A DNA stretch of 64,000 nucleotides from an uncultured Bacteroidales bacterium (GCA_902776835.1 CACYRK010000001.1:1-64000); one strand, 5' to 3'; positions 17,687 through 27,132 are shown, numbered from the stretch's first letter. Numbers and translations are program-made. Notes: generated by a model not told the origin, from the sequence alone.

Positions 17687-18757
17687 TTATGTGAATTGGT
17701 AGGTGAATGCTTGTGTGAATATTCTCGAGGCGCGCGCCGACACCTGCAGCGAGCCGCGGCCGTCGCTGCGCAGCCATGTGAACTTCACGCTGTTCAGCGC
17801 GCCGTTGTCGTCGCTCACCGCGCACTCGCCCTCGGTGATGACCGCCGGCGTGCCGTCGGCCAGCCACACACCGGGCGACGTGACTAATTGGTCAATCCAT
17901 TCGGCCACAGCATGCGGCAGCGCAGCCGTCTGCACCTCATGCTCCACCTCGCGGCTCGGGTTGTAAAGCACGCGGCGGCGGGCCACATAGCCGACCTTGC
18001 GCTCGTCCTTGGTCTTGGTCACCGTCGAGCACGTCAGCCGCGCCCATTCCGGCACGTTGAAGCAGTTCAGGAACAGGAACGACGCGTTAGCCTCCGGTGC
18101 CTCACGGTAGTACTGCATCGCTCGGCCACCCACACGCACCGTCAGAGCAAGCACGGTGAACGGGCCTTCCACCACGGCAGCCACACGCGCCGTCACCGTG
18201 GCCATGTCAAACGTCACGCTCTGCACTGCGCCGTCTGCTGTCAGCGGCTCTGAGGCGGCGATGGTCAGGTGCTGCACCGCACCGTCCGCGCCACGATAGG
18301 CCACATTGATCGCCGGGGTCACATCCGTCCCCGCCGCGCGCTCGACGAAGTACAGCGTCTCGGCAGCGCCATCCGGCGGCAACGGCTTCCAGTCGAGCGT
18401 GCTCAGGAAACGATTGTCGAGCCACAACGCCGCGGCACCGGTCACGTCCTTATCGCAATAAACCACATTCACAGTCGCGCTCGTGGTCGTCTCGCTGTCA
18501 CCGGCCTCGGCAATCCATATTTCAAGTGTAATCAGTGATACATCCCTCGAGCGCATGTGCCGCTCGACGGCCTCACGCAACTCCCACAGCCGCACACGGC
18601 CGTCGTGAGGTGTCAGCGTCACGTGCAGGAACAGACTGTCCTCCGACGTGTCATATAATGCTACCAGCACGTGCTCACTGCTGCTCGACCATTCCGGGTC
18701 GGGCAACTGGCTGCTCAGGCACAGCGCCGGTATCGTTGTCAATAATGTTGCTGCCAT
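17687..18757 (-). CDS. Phage structural protein, unknown
   Basis: A 356-residue protein dominated by beta strands, Ala/Val/Thr rich, without a signal peptide. It is the first gene after a terminator-promoter pair and precedes the portal. It could be a virion surface or decoration protein. The mid-part (VRVGGRAMQYY, FLFLNCFNVPEW) suggests a repeated beta-sandwich. Function unknown. Confidence 0.6.
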   Translation of the reverse strand: MAATLLTTIPALCLSSQLPDPEWSSSSEHVLVALYDTSEDSLFLHVTLTPHDGRVRLWELREAVERHMRSRDVSLITLEIWIAEAGDSETTTSATVNVVYCDKDVTGAAALWLDNRFLSTLDWKPLPPDGAAETLYFVERAAGTDVTPAINVAYRGADGAVQHLTIAASEPLTADGAVQSVTFDMATVTARVAAVVEGPFTVLALTVRVGGRAMQYYREAPEANASFLFLNCFNVPEWARLTCSTVTKTKDERKVGYVARRRVLYNPSREVEHEVQTAALPHAVAEWIDQLVTSPGVWLADGTPAVITEGECAVSDDNGALNSVKFTWLRSDGRGSLQVSARASRIFTQAFTYQFT

Positions 18758-18775
18758 TGTCGTTTATTTTGTGTT

Positions 18776-18783
18776 CAAAGGTA
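18776..18783 (-). promoter_or_regulatory. -7 element TACCTTTG
   Basis: Exact TAnnTTTG match about 19 bp before the 18757 gene, immediately after the terminase terminator. Confidence 0.6.
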
Positions 18784-18801
18784 GAGTCTTTCTGTCCGGC
18801 G

Positions 18802-18845
18802 ACAAAAGACAAGCGGCTGCGCAGGATCACACCATGCACAGCCGC
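18802..18845 (-). terminator. Terminator after the large terminase gene
   Basis: Minus-strand 11-bp stem (GCGGCTGTGCA / TGCGCAGCCGC, one G-U) followed by TTGTCTTTTGT. Confidence 0.65.
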
Positions 18846-18875
18846 AAAAAATAACCGACAAATATTTATTAACGC

Positions 18876-20504
18876 TCAGCCGATGCCGATGATCGAGAAG
18901 CCGCTGCTGCACGACTGGGGCATCTTCTCGCAACCGATATAGAGTGTGTCGAACGCGTCCGTGCCGTCGGTGCGGTGCTCCAGCAGGTTCTCCTCGTCCT
19001 CCGCGAGTTTCTCCCCGCTCTTGTTTTTCCTGAAGCCGTTGCGCCCGCGCTCCACACCCGCCGTCTGGATGGCCAGTATCAGGTCATCATTGTTCTGGCG
19101 GTTGAACATCGGCATCAGCCGCTGCTTGCCCGCGAAACCCTGGTTGATAAGCAGGTATTTCTCATCGTGCCGCATCGGGTTGCCCAGATACACGTCCACC
19201 ACCGTCCAGCCGTGGCGCTCGAACTCGTGGCACACCACCCAGCGGAAGTCCTGCTCGTTCACCGCGTAGTTGCTGCCCTTCGCCGTCGCGTCCCAATAGT
19301 AAACCACCGTCTTGTTTCTATGAAACTGGTAGTAGCGGCAAAAGTCGTCAACCAACTCGGGGATCTTGCGGTCGAACTTCACAAAAAACGACTTCAGCAC
19401 AAGCAGGTGCTTCCCACGGGGCTGACCGCACACAATCCAGTTGATGTTAGCGTTGTAGTCCATCCCGATGCACAACGGCGAGTCCGGATCCACATCCTTG
19501 TCGGCACGGCTGTCGATGGCCGTCGGGTCGAAGTCATAGCCCAGAGAATCAAGATACTCGAAGTTGCTGTCGTTATACTTGTGCTTCTCACGCATGCTCG
19601 AGTAAAAACCGTCTTTCGCGATGCCTATCCGCTGGCACAGTATGCTCGTCTGGAAGGTCAGCGGCGTCAGGTCGCGCTTCATCTGCTTGATGTAGTTCTC
19701 ACCCAGCAACTGCAGGTTCTCGATGCTGCTGTATTCCTTGTAGTACACCGCCACCGAGCGCATCCGGTTCAGGTCGCGGTCCATCCGTCGCAGGTAGCCA
19801 CGCAGGTACTCCGGCACCGTCTTCCCCTCGGCGCGCAACTTGCGGATCCGCTCTTTCGTCGACCATATTTGCCAGACCGTCGCCTTGATGGTTTCTATAA
19901 GTTCCTCGTCCATCTGCTCGCGATAGTGCAGGAACCACGAGCCTTTAGTGGTCTGGGGCATATCGCTCAAGATCATCACAGAGTGGTTGAATGAGTGCAT
20001 GCCGAAGTGGCTTTTGATACCGCCATTCGCCGGGAATACCTCATCTTTCAGTTTCGCGTAGTCAATGAATTTCGCCTCGTCAACAAGCACCCAACTCAAC
20101 GTCAGCGAGTTCGCCGAGCCGGGGCGGTCCTGGCTCAATATGATTGCCACGCTGCCGTTATAGAAACTGATGACGTGCTCATAAAACTTCGGCTCGATGA
20201 TTGGGGCGGCGAAACTCTTGGGCGGACGTTTGCCCACCACATAGTGAACCCCCTCGATGAAGCCCCAGCGCTTCCACGCCGTTAACAAGCCCGGCAGCGT
20301 GTTCGTCAAGCCGTGGCGGAATGTCGGCACCACCACTGCGCCCGTGCTCCCCGGCATACGCTGCATGTTGCGCAGCACAAACGGGGCGGCTATCGAGTCG
20401 GTCTTGCCCGTGCGGCGACCGGCCACGATAACCGTTGTGTTCGCCCCTATCAGTTGAGTCAGACGCTGCGGTTTATTGAAGTATATCGGATTCGTCGGTT
20501 TCAT
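18876..20504 (-). CDS. terL: Terminase large subunit
   Basis: A 542-residue DNA-packaging motor from MKPTNPIYF at 20504 (earlier in-frame codons lie inside the small terminase gene). The ATPase has Walker A VAGRRTGKTD (28-37) and Walker B WVLVDEA with D142/E143. The C-terminal nuclease begins near CIGMDYNANINW (about 340). It overlaps the upstream gene by 32 bp, ends at a terminator, and precedes the portal module. Confidence 0.95.
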   Translation of the reverse strand: MKPTNPIYFNKPQRLTQLIGANTTVIVAGRRTGKTDSIAAPFVLRNMQRMPGSTGAVVVPTFRHGLTNTLPGLLTAWKRWGFIEGVHYVVGKRPPKSFAAPIIEPKFYEHVISFYNGSVAIILSQDRPGSANSLTLSWVLVDEAKFIDYAKLKDEVFPANGGIKSHFGMHSFNHSVMILSDMPQTTKGSWFLHYREQMDEELIETIKATVWQIWSTKERIRKLRAEGKTVPEYLRGYLRRMDRDLNRMRSVAVYYKEYSSIENLQLLGENYIKQMKRDLTPLTFQTSILCQRIGIAKDGFYSSMREKHKYNDSNFEYLDSLGYDFDPTAIDSRADKDVDPDSPLCIGMDYNANINWIVCGQPRGKHLLVLKSFFVKFDRKIPELVDDFCRYYQFHRNKTVVYYWDATAKGSNYAVNEQDFRWVVCHEFERHGWTVVDVYLGNPMRHDEKYLLINQGFAGKQRLMPMFNRQNNDDLILAIQTAGVERGRNGFRKNKSGEKLAEDEENLLEHRTDGTDAFDTLYIGCEKMPQSCSSGFSIIGIG

Positions 20505-21108
20505 TGCTCTCCGCGTTCCACAACTCGTTTTCCTCGAGGTCGGCTTCCTCAGCCTCCACATCCTCGATGTCGATGCTCTCCCTGCGATACTTGGCAATCA
20601 TGTCCTTAATGCGCTGGTCGATGTTCGGCAGCGGCTTGATACCCAGCACGCTCGGGTCGGCCGTAGCGGTGAACGGCTGCACCACAATCAATTCAAACGG
20701 CATCTGCTGCTCATCCTCCACGTCAACGCGATTGTACTTCGCATAACTGCTGGCCGCACGCTCCATCGTCTTCGTGTCCTTGCGTTTTTTCGCCATCTGG
20801 TATGTCTCGAGCAGCATTTGGTTCGCTTTCCACCGGTGGAAGTCACGACTGCTGCTCTGCAACGCCGGCAACAGTTGTTTGATCACCGCCAAATCTGCAT
20901 AAATCGCGCTGTCACTCAAACCAGTCCTCCCTGTGAACTCCTCCACAAACTGGCGGTCGGCCAAGTCGGGATTAGCGAGCACCCACTGATATTCGTCGCG
21001 CACACGCAACAAGCGGGCAATAGTCACAGCATCATATTTCTGTTGCAACTCACCCTCGCCCGTGAACAAGTCCACACGGCACACGTCTATAATCTTCGGC
21101 AGTCCCAT
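20473..21108 (-). CDS. Terminase small subunit candidate
   Basis: A 211-residue protein directly upstream of terL. The N-terminal part has helix-turn-helix character (EFTGRTGLSDSAIYADLAVI), and the acidic C-terminus (EEADLEENELWNAESNETDE) could contact the large subunit. DNA recognition for packaging is the expected role. The adjacent 91-residue HTH protein is the alternative candidate. Confidence 0.7.
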   Translation of the reverse strand: MGLPKIIDVCRVDLFTGEGELQQKYDAVTIARLLRVRDEYQWVLANPDLADRQFVEEFTGRTGLSDSAIYADLAVIKQLLPALQSSSRDFHRWKANQMLLETYQMAKKRKDTKTMERAASSYAKYNRVDVEDEQQMPFELIVVQPFTATADPSVLGIKPLPNIDQRIKDMIAKYRRESIDIEDVEAEEADLEENELWNAESNETDESDILQ

Positions 21109-21111
21109 CGC

Positions 21112-21387
21112 TCATTCATCGTCTTCCATGTCCATCAACGCACGGCGTACACTCTCGAGGGCAAGCGGCGAGCCTACTTTAGCAAGCATCATCTCCTGCT
21201 TGCGAAGGGCGACTTTCGACGAGACCTTGCCTTTTGTGTACGCTTTTTCGGCCGGGCTCCCCTTGACCTTGATGTCTCGCCTAAGATTTTCGGGATTGAT
21301 GCCCAGCACGATAGCGATGTCCGAGATGGGTAGATATAGCGACGCCATCTGCTCAATCTGCTGTAATTCTTTGTCGGAATAAGTCAT
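21112..21387 (-). CDS. Small HTH DNA-binding phage protein
   Basis: Ninety-one residues with a clear helix-turn-helix, SLYLPISDIAIVLGINPENL (16-35). It ends three bases before the small-terminase start. HTH-only proteins here can be small terminases or packaging regulators. The two neighbours together may supply DNA recognition. Confidence 0.65.
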   Translation of the reverse strand: MTYSDKELQQIEQMASLYLPISDIAIVLGINPENLRRDIKVKGSPAEKAYTKGKVSSKVALRKQEMMLAKVGSPLALESVRRALMDMEDDE

Positions 21388-21874
21388 TGAGAGGGACTGA
21401 ATGGTTAGTTATCAAATCGTCAACTTGCTTTTTCAGTATTGTAAAAATGGCCTTATCCGTCGATATAAAGGCACTTTCAGCACGATTTCCACGAGTGAGG
21501 TTTTGAGAAGTGACCACCGACACGCAATCACCTGAAAGTGATTGCACCAGCAGAATTTTGCTGTGATTGTCGGCAAGGTATGTTCGCTCAATCACTTGGT
21601 CGATAAACGCCCAAAGTTTCAGCGTCTTATTGGTCGCCTTGTGGTCGAGCACGAGGTTGAACTCTTTTACCCGCTGTGATTTTTCAATGAAATACAGACG
21701 GCGCAGAAACTCCTCGCTGATAGAGAATGAAGTTTGCCAGACGGTGGACACGCCCAACTGGTCAAGGATCCAGTCGAGCACGTCCGCCACCTGCAGGGCA
21801 TTTGTCAAATATGCCTGATTGGGGCACGAAGCCAGCGGCTTCAACCAGTTGTCAATATTGGTGTCGCGCCTCAT
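21353..21874 (-). CDS. PLD-like (HKD half-site) phage protein
   Basis: A 173-residue protein with one phospholipase-D-like half-site: DNHSKILLVQS (HxK) then VVTSQNLTRGNRAES (N...N in place of D). Such single-HKD proteins act as dimers; nuclease or phosphotransfer activity is possible. It lies among head and packaging genes and overlaps both neighbours. Target unknown. Confidence 0.6.
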   Translation of the reverse strand: MRRDTNIDNWLKPLASCPNQAYLTNALQVADVLDWILDQLGVSTVWQTSFSISEEFLRRLYFIEKSQRVKEFNLVLDHKATNKTLKLWAFIDQVIERTYLADNHSKILLVQSLSGDCVSVVTSQNLTRGNRAESAFISTDKAIFTILKKQVDDLITNHSVPLNDLFRQRITAD

Positions 21875-22605
21875 TCAATGATGCCCAGTTCTTTCAGTTC
21901 AGCGGTCATTTTCTCGGTAGGATTCACCACCAAGGCGTAGGCCTCAGCAAGTTTTTGCTTCAACTCATCGGTGGGATTGGCACGATAGCGGCCTTTCTGC
22001 AAGTTAATGAGCGACACGGCTTTCTTGCTCGCAGTTCGGGCATCGTCATGCGCGACCACTTCACCGGACGACACATCAAAGCCGTCATACTTTGCCCAAT
22101 TCTCATGCAGGCGATTGTCAAGCTCAATCAGTTCTTTCAAGAACGGATAACGGTCGCTGTCAGGACAGGTGCCGGGACGGTTCGTCAGCACGCGAAGTTC
22201 GGCATGCAAGGCACGCATACGCTGCACGATACCGAGGTTCTCGACATAGAGGGCTTGAATCTCGTCGGGCAGCGCATCATGGTCGTCACGCTTGCCCGCC
22301 TTGAACTCGCTCGCAGGATTCGTGTCCTGAAGGCTCAAGTGGTCGTTGTATATCTTCTCCACCTTGACGGCCATCGCCTCCACCTGCTCGTGAGTCACCT
22401 GCTGCAAGCGCACTTTCAGGCGTTTTTGCAGTTCATATTCTATGTGACGCGCCCAGCGAGCCGGGCTACTCATAATGTTGCGATACTGGATTTTGTTGCC
22501 TGTCAACTGAAGCAACAGCATCGCACCCTCCTCGAGGTTGCGACTCTCGGCAGGACTCTCCAGCCAGTCCTGGATGCGTCTCGTGAATTTCTCGTCAATT
22601 TTCAT
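21871..22605 (-). CDS. Phage protein of the packaging cluster, unknown
   Basis: A 244-residue, mostly helical protein with coiled-coil character (YELQKRLKVRLQQVTHEQ). It overlaps the PRTase-like gene upstream and the PLD-like gene downstream by 4 nt each, so all three are probably made together. No domain recognised. Confidence 0.6.
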   Translation of the reverse strand: MKIDEKFTRRIQDWLESPAESRNLEEGAMLLLQLTGNKIQYRNIMSSPARWARHIEYELQKRLKVRLQQVTHEQVEAMAVKVEKIYNDHLSLQDTNPASEFKAGKRDDHDALPDEIQALYVENLGIVQRMRALHAELRVLTNRPGTCPDSDRYPFLKELIELDNRLHENWAKYDGFDVSSGEVVAHDDARTASKKAVSLINLQKGRYRANPTDELKQKLAEAYALVVNPTEKMTAELKELGIIE

Positions 22606-23249
22606 AATTTGTTGTTTATTCCGGCGAAAAACACCAGATTTTTATTCAATGGAACAAACAGTTTCTTCATCGCCAGCAGCGTCTGCCCGGTGGTCACAAA
22701 GTCATCGAACACGATTAGATTGTGCTCCGGCGGCAGCACATTGAGCGTGAACACCGCGTTCACACGCTGGCGGCTGTGGCACAACGCTACATCCTCATAG
22801 AAAGGAATATTCAGCGACTTAGCCATTTGCTCACAAATCAGCGAGGCAAAGTTGTGCTGCTTGTGACGCCGCTTCGGCGTGGTGACCAATGCCCAGTCGG
22901 CACCGGCCAAGGCACCACCCAGCACATCGGTAATGAGCCGAGCCATATTGTCGGCAAAGTAGCCAATCATTGCGTCATCACCCTTGATGTCGGTGAGCGT
23001 GCGGCCATAAACCGACTTTTGCCACAGCGAGATAAAGAACACACCGCTGCGGCGCGTGATGCGCACCTTGCGGTCGAAGTCGCAGCGAGCCTCCACCGAT
23101 TTGTCCCACGCCTTGCGATGCTGCTCGGCGAACAAATCTTTCTGCGGCTCATAAAAAGGGACATCGGAGATGTCGAGTCCCGAGGCCGGCGACACGTCAC
23201 TCAAGAGGTCGCTCCAAAAACTCTCCATCTCCGATGTGGGGTCAAGCAT
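22602..23249 (-). CDS. Phosphoribosyltransferase-like phage protein
   Basis: About 215 residues from the ATG at 23249, which overlaps the tail-tube stop (TGATG). The C-terminal NLIVFDDFVTTGQTLLAMKK is the PRPP-binding loop of type I phosphoribosyltransferases, as in ComF-like proteins, and residues about 130-190 are consistent with the core fold. The N-terminal hundred residues are unlike the family. The substrate cannot be told, and a PRTase among virion genes is unusual. Confidence 0.7.
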   Translation of the reverse strand: MLDPTSEMESFWSDLLSDVSPASGLDISDVPFYEPQKDLFAEQHRKAWDKSVEARCDFDRKVRITRRSGVFFISLWQKSVYGRTLTDIKGDDAMIGYFADNMARLITDVLGGALAGADWALVTTPKRRHKQHNFASLICEQMAKSLNIPFYEDVALCHSRQRVNAVFTLNVLPPEHNLIVFDDFVTTGQTLLAMKKLFVPLNKNLVFFAGINNKL

Positions 23250-23833
23250 CACTCACCGGCTGCAGGGGTTCCGGCACAGTTGATCTCGCCGTCCTCGGTG
23301 TCGAGCGTGCCGACATAGAACGGGGCGGCAATCTCGTCGGTCACCTCCACATTGATGGTCGTGCTTGCGGGGTTGGTACCTTGGCCTTGGTCCTGATTGA
23401 CCGTGGTCTTGGTAGCCCAACGCTCGTTGCCCAGCACGCGGTAGTTGCCGGCCATGTCTTCGTACACATACACCGTGTCACTGTTGTTAAGGAACCCGGC
23501 GGCTGCCGTCGCTTCCTCGGTAACACCGTTGTGCACAAAGGTAGCTTTATTCAACTGGGTCTGGCTCGGGGCCTCGCCTTGAGGCTCACTGGTCACCGTG
23601 CTCTTGTCGATGTTGATGTCCAGATACTGCCAATGAGCGTCGGCCGCAAGCGTGAAGTTGCCTACCAGAGCAGCACTCGTCGGACGACCGAACGTGTCGC
23701 GGGGCAGCGTGGGATAATTCACAATCAAGCTCTTGCTGACGAAGTACACCCTGCGGCGAACGCCGGGGTACTGGGGCTGGCCCTCACACCAACCGAGCGA
23801 CTTCTGTAGATTGGGACAAGTCTTTGTTGCCAT
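23249..23833 (-). CDS. Major tail-tube-like virion protein
   Basis: A 194-residue beta-rich protein just downstream of the capsid gene. Its opening (CPNLQKSLGWCEGQ, then GVRRRVYFVSKSLIVNYP) resembles tail-tube proteins of Bacteroides phages as I remember them. It is abundantly beta with no membrane segment. An alternative is a head decoration protein, since it follows the capsid directly. Confidence 0.6.
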   Translation of the reverse strand: MATKTCPNLQKSLGWCEGQPQYPGVRRRVYFVSKSLIVNYPTLPRDTFGRPTSAALVGNFTLAADAHWQYLDINIDKSTVTSEPQGEAPSQTQLNKATFVHNGVTEEATAAAGFLNNSDTVYVYEDMAGNYRVLGNERWATKTTVNQDQGQGTNPASTTINVEVTDEIAAPFYVGTLDTEDGEINCAGTPAAGE

Positions 23834-23846
23834 AATTCTTCACTTT

Positions 23847-24896
23847 TTAGGGGTTAGGGGTCACAGGATCACTCACAGGATCACTCACAAGCGCAATGTC
23901 GCCGGCAGTGGCCACAATGGGGTTCTTGAACTTCACCACCTTGAGGAAGCGGTAGTCGAGCGTGCGGAACTGCACGCCGAAGAACATCTTCGCGGCGGCC
24001 GTCAGCGTGTCCACATTCAGGCGCAGCACCTCGAGACGCTCCAGGTCGCTCATCGAGTCGTAGCCGTACACCATGTTCATCTTCGGGGCGATGTACATCA
24101 GCGTGCTGCCGGCAAGGCCGTCCATGGGGGCGAAGGTCAGGCGACCGTTGCTGCCCTCCACAATGGGCTGGTTGTACTGCTTGTTGTAGGGCAGCGTGGT
24201 GTGCGTCAGTTGATAGCCCTCGTTGTAGAGATCCACCAGAGCCGGGTCGCAATAGATGAAACGCTGCTGACGGCGCAGACGCTGGTCAAGACCGAACTCG
24301 ATGGTCTTCAGTGCGTCAACCACATTGGCAGCGTCAATGTCCTCGTCAAACTCCACGAGGTTCTGGTTCGCGCGGCTCACCTTGCCCGAGGTGATGTTTG
24401 CCTCGGTGATGGTGTTGAAGCCGTTGAACAGTTCCATGGTGGAAGTGCCGTTGGCATTGCGCTCGGCATCAAACAGCGCCAGCGACAGGTTCTCTCCGGC
24501 GGCCGCCATAAGCTGACCGAGCAGCAACTTGGCGAACTCCGTCTGGGTCATGCCGTTGCCCAGTGTGCTGCCGTGCTCGCCGAGGAAGGTCTGCACATAG
24601 TCGTTGGGAACGAAGTCGATGTTCATCGCGCCGAAGAACATTTCAAGTTCCTGATAGGTGATAGCCAGCGAAGCGTCACCGCGCTTATTAGCGGCATAGG
24701 GGTAGAATTGGGCATCTACATTGTAGCCGCCCAGAAGCTGGTTCGTGCGGCAGCCGGGCAGGCCCGTGAGGAACTTCACACTCTCGCCCATAGCGAGGTG
24801 AGGCATCATGAGCAGCGTCTTGTGCCACTTCTTGGCGGCATCTTTCCACGCCTGCTCGGTAGGTGCAGGAAGGATTGTAGTGGTTACGTTTGCCAT
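23847..24896 (-). CDS. Major capsid protein
   Basis: About 349 residues from the ATG at 24896 (an upstream in-frame TTG is a poorer start). It follows a protease-scaffold gene, the usual order for HK97-fold capsids. Residues about 60-150 form the helical spine-like region and about 220-330 a beta-rich part (RQQRFIYCDPALVDLYNEGY, then YIAPKMNMVYGYD). Direct sequence similarity to named HK97 capsids was not verified. Confidence 0.8.
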   Translation of the reverse strand: MANVTTTILPAPTEQAWKDAAKKWHKTLLMMPHLAMGESVKFLTGLPGCRTNQLLGGYNVDAQFYPYAANKRGDASLAITYQELEMFFGAMNIDFVPNDYVQTFLGEHGSTLGNGMTQTEFAKLLLGQLMAAAGENLSLALFDAERNANGTSTMELFNGFNTITEANITSGKVSRANQNLVEFDEDIDAANVVDALKTIEFGLDQRLRRQQRFIYCDPALVDLYNEGYQLTHTTLPYNKQYNQPIVEGSNGRLTFAPMDGLAGSTLMYIAPKMNMVYGYDSMSDLERLEVLRLNVDTLTAAAKMFFGVQFRTLDYRFLKVVKFKNPIVATAGDIALVSDPVSDPVTPNP

Positions 24897-24901
24897 AATA
24901 G

Positions 24902-25957
24902 TCAATTCAATTTGTTCAACAACTCATTGGCGTCGGCGAGCGCGGCGAAGTAGTCATCGCCGGTAACATTGCTCTCCTTGCCGTCATCAATCACTTGGGC
25001 AGAATTATCTGCGGGTTTCTTTTTGAGATCCGCAATCTCCTGCTCTTTCGCGGTGAGTTGGGCACGCAGGTCGGTAATCTCCTTGTCGCGGTCGGCGACT
25101 GTAGAGTGCAAGGTGGCAATCTGCTCGCCATCGGTGGCCATGTGGTCCTCGATGACTTGCACCTGCTCCTCTGTCACGACGATGCGCCCGTCCTCGCTTT
25201 CGAGGTGCTCGCACTTGAGAGTGCGGCACACGTTCACATAAGTTTTCTTCATTGCGTCAAGAATTTTTGTTTCGGTTTTACTTTTGAACACGTTTGACAA
25301 CGCCGCCATCAAGCGACGCAGGAAGTTCTGCTCATCATCTGCTTCATGGCGCAGGCACTCAGGCATGGGAATACCTTCGGCTGCCATGAAGTTTTTCACG
25401 TCCTCGGTGATGCGAGGTTTCTCATCTTCGGGAAAGTCGGTCACCTCGTCCACAAAGCCCCAGTCAAGGGCTTCCTGAGCAGTGAGCCACGCACCCTGCT
25501 TCATCAACTCGAGCAGAGCTTCTTTATCTTTCTTGCATCGCGCAGCATAAGCACCGGCGATGTTCAAGTCAATCTTGTCGAGATCACGTTTGGTTTTCTC
25601 GCACTCTTCAATCAGCTGTTGCAGCTGATCAGCGTTCATCATGTCCCAGCGGAACACCATCTGCGAACATTTGTGGACCAGGTACATTGCATTCACGTCG
25701 ATACTCACACGCTTTGCACCTAGCGAAGCTATAGTGGCGGCACTGGCATTCATGCTCTCATAGTGAACATGCACGTTGCCATGCCGCTTGAAGGCGGCAC
25801 TCACACTGAAAGCCGTTGCCACATCACCGCCCAGCGAGTTGATGAGCACCTGCACCTCCTTGTCGGCGTTCTTTTCAAGGATATAGTCCACGTAGTCGGA
25901 ATCAAAGTTCCAGCCGCCCACGTAGCCTTTCAATTTGAGATGATATTTTGTTGCCAT
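24902..25957 (-). CDS. Head maturation protease with C-terminal scaffold
   Basis: About 351 residues from the ATG at 25957; an in-frame GTG at 25975 is a poorer start. The N-terminal ClpP-like domain (about 1-190) has VQVLINSLGGDV and the nucleophile serine in ESMNASAATIASLG (about 69), with a likely histidine in MYLVHKC. The C-terminal part is a charged coiled coil (DREITDLRAQL-like, about 240-320), expected to act as a scaffold removed during maturation. It is coupled to the capsid gene. Confidence 0.88.
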   Translation of the reverse strand: MATKYHLKLKGYVGGWNFDSDYVDYILEKNADKEVQVLINSLGGDVATAFSVSAAFKRHGNVHVHYESMNASAATIASLGAKRVSIDVNAMYLVHKCSQMVFRWDMMNADQLQQLIEECEKTKRDLDKIDLNIAGAYAARCKKDKEALLELMKQGAWLTAQEALDWGFVDEVTDFPEDEKPRITEDVKNFMAAEGIPMPECLRHEADDEQNFLRRLMAALSNVFKSKTETKILDAMKKTYVNVCRTLKCEHLESEDGRIVVTEEQVQVIEDHMATDGEQIATLHSTVADRDKEITDLRAQLTAKEQEIADLKKKPADNSAQVIDDGKESNVTGDDYFAALADANELLNKLN

Positions 25958-25975
25958 AATCCGATTATTTGCCAC

Positions 25976-25983
25976 GAAGTTAC
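25976..25983 (-). promoter_or_regulatory. Weak -7 element TAACTTCG
   Basis: One mismatch from TAnnTTTG on the minus strand, 19 bp before the head-protease ATG. Confidence 0.35.
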
Positions 25984-26020
25984 GGCGATTGGCGCAACCG
26001 CTAAAAGACCGCCGGCCGCC

Positions 26021-26446
26021 TTATAATGCTACAGGAATGAGCGATTTCACCGCTTGGTGTGTGATTTCTACCGTGTTCACCGCACGCTCTCCGCCAGGTT
26101 CTCCAGAGTGGAATGCAATTTTAACTGTCGGGTAGTGCGGCTCTCGGGCACCGATTAGCCACCACTGCCCCGAGGCTTGGCGACACAGCCAGGCCACCTC
26201 TCTGTGGCGAGGCAGGGGTGCGTTGGTCATGAACGTCAGCGTGGTTTTCTCCACACGGCCATTATTCTCATGTTCCTCAACGCTTTGGCACTGCGCCTCA
26301 CCATAAGTCTTCAACGGCATCGTGTCAGTCATCACCGCCACCGGCAAGCCGGCAACGTGTTTGGCCACCAAATTCGGACTCAGATTGCGGGCGTCAATCC
26401 ATCTCACTTCAACGATGCCCGGCAGGTTGATACACTGATTTTTCAT
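26021..26446 (-). CDS. Phage protein, unknown
   Basis: A 141-residue, beta-rich soluble protein with Trp-rich strands (REVAWLCRQASGQWWLIGAR). It lies between the late promoter region and the head protease. A structural role is plausible from place only. Confidence 0.6.
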   Translation of the reverse strand: MKNQCINLPGIVEVRWIDARNLSPNLVAKHVAGLPVAVMTDTMPLKTYGEAQCQSVEEHENNGRVEKTTLTFMTNAPLPRHREVAWLCRQASGQWWLIGAREPHYPTVKIAFHSGEPGGERAVNTVEITHQAVKSLIPVAL

Positions 26447-26461
26447 TTTGTTTGATTTTGT

Positions 26462-26505
26462 GTCACTTTGTTACACTTTGTGTCGGTTTGTTGAACCTTG
26501 TTAGT
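26462..26505. repeat. Short degenerate ACTTTGT repeats
   Basis: Several copies of a motif close to ACTTTGT, about 10-14 bp apart, lie just upstream of the 26446 gene. They could be operator half-sites or simple drift. Confidence 0.35.
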
Positions 26506-26529
26506 TTCACGTTCTCAACTCACAGCGAT

Positions 26530-26994
26530 TTAACACTCGTTAACTCTATTGTTCTTGCGGTACTTTTTGCGTAGCCGGAAGAAAATTTGGCGAATGGTTT
26601 CCCAGTTTCGCTCATCGTTGTCGATGCCGTGGCGAGCCATCCAATCGTAAATAACATCGGTGATGGGCAACTTCAACTGTTCAATGTTGTAGAGGTCGTT
26701 CCACAACTGCACACGGAAGCGCACATTGATGATGTGCACCAGCAGCCGTCGCCCATGGTCGTTCAGATAGCAATAATACGGCAGCGGTTTAGTTTTGAAT
26801 ACCGGCAACTCGATGGCTATCTCATCAGGTTGCCGCAACTGAGGCGAAGCTCCTTTCGGTAGCGTGGTAAGACTCAACTCGAGCACATCGTGCTCTGCAC
26901 CACCTTTCGGGAAGTGCACCACACCCTGCTCATCGCCGAAGTCGTGGAGACACCACTGAGCAAGATATGTTGGAAGTTTGACGTATATATTCAT
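26530..26994 (-). CDS. First gene of the head module, unknown
   Basis: A 154-residue protein with a basic C-terminus (IRQIFFRLRKKYRKNNRVN) that could bind DNA. It follows a TACCTTTG promoter and the palindrome-rich noncoding region. No domain recognised; it may be a late regulator or head protein. Confidence 0.6.
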   Translation of the reverse strand: MNIYVKLPTYLAQWCLHDFGDEQGVVHFPKGGAEHDVLELSLTTLPKGASPQLRQPDEIAIELPVFKTKPLPYYCYLNDHGRRLLVHIINVRFRVQLWNDLYNIEQLKLPITDVIYDWMARHGIDNDERNWETIRQIFFRLRKKYRKNNRVNEC

Positions 26995-27028
26995 GATTTT
27001 TTGAGTAAAAATAGCGGTTTCACTACTG

Positions 27029-27036
27029 CAAAGGTA
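27029..27036 (-). promoter_or_regulatory. -7 element TACCTTTG of the head operon
   Basis: Exact TAnnTTTG match 35 bp before the 26994 gene. It probably starts the long head-packaging transcript ending near 18802. Confidence 0.6.
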
Positions 27037-27132
27037 AGAAAAATATCAATCATACAGTTTGATTACTCAAACATAATGCGCAATTTTTCGTTGTCACGTT
27101 TCTCAACAAGTGCTATATATTTTTCAAAAAGA

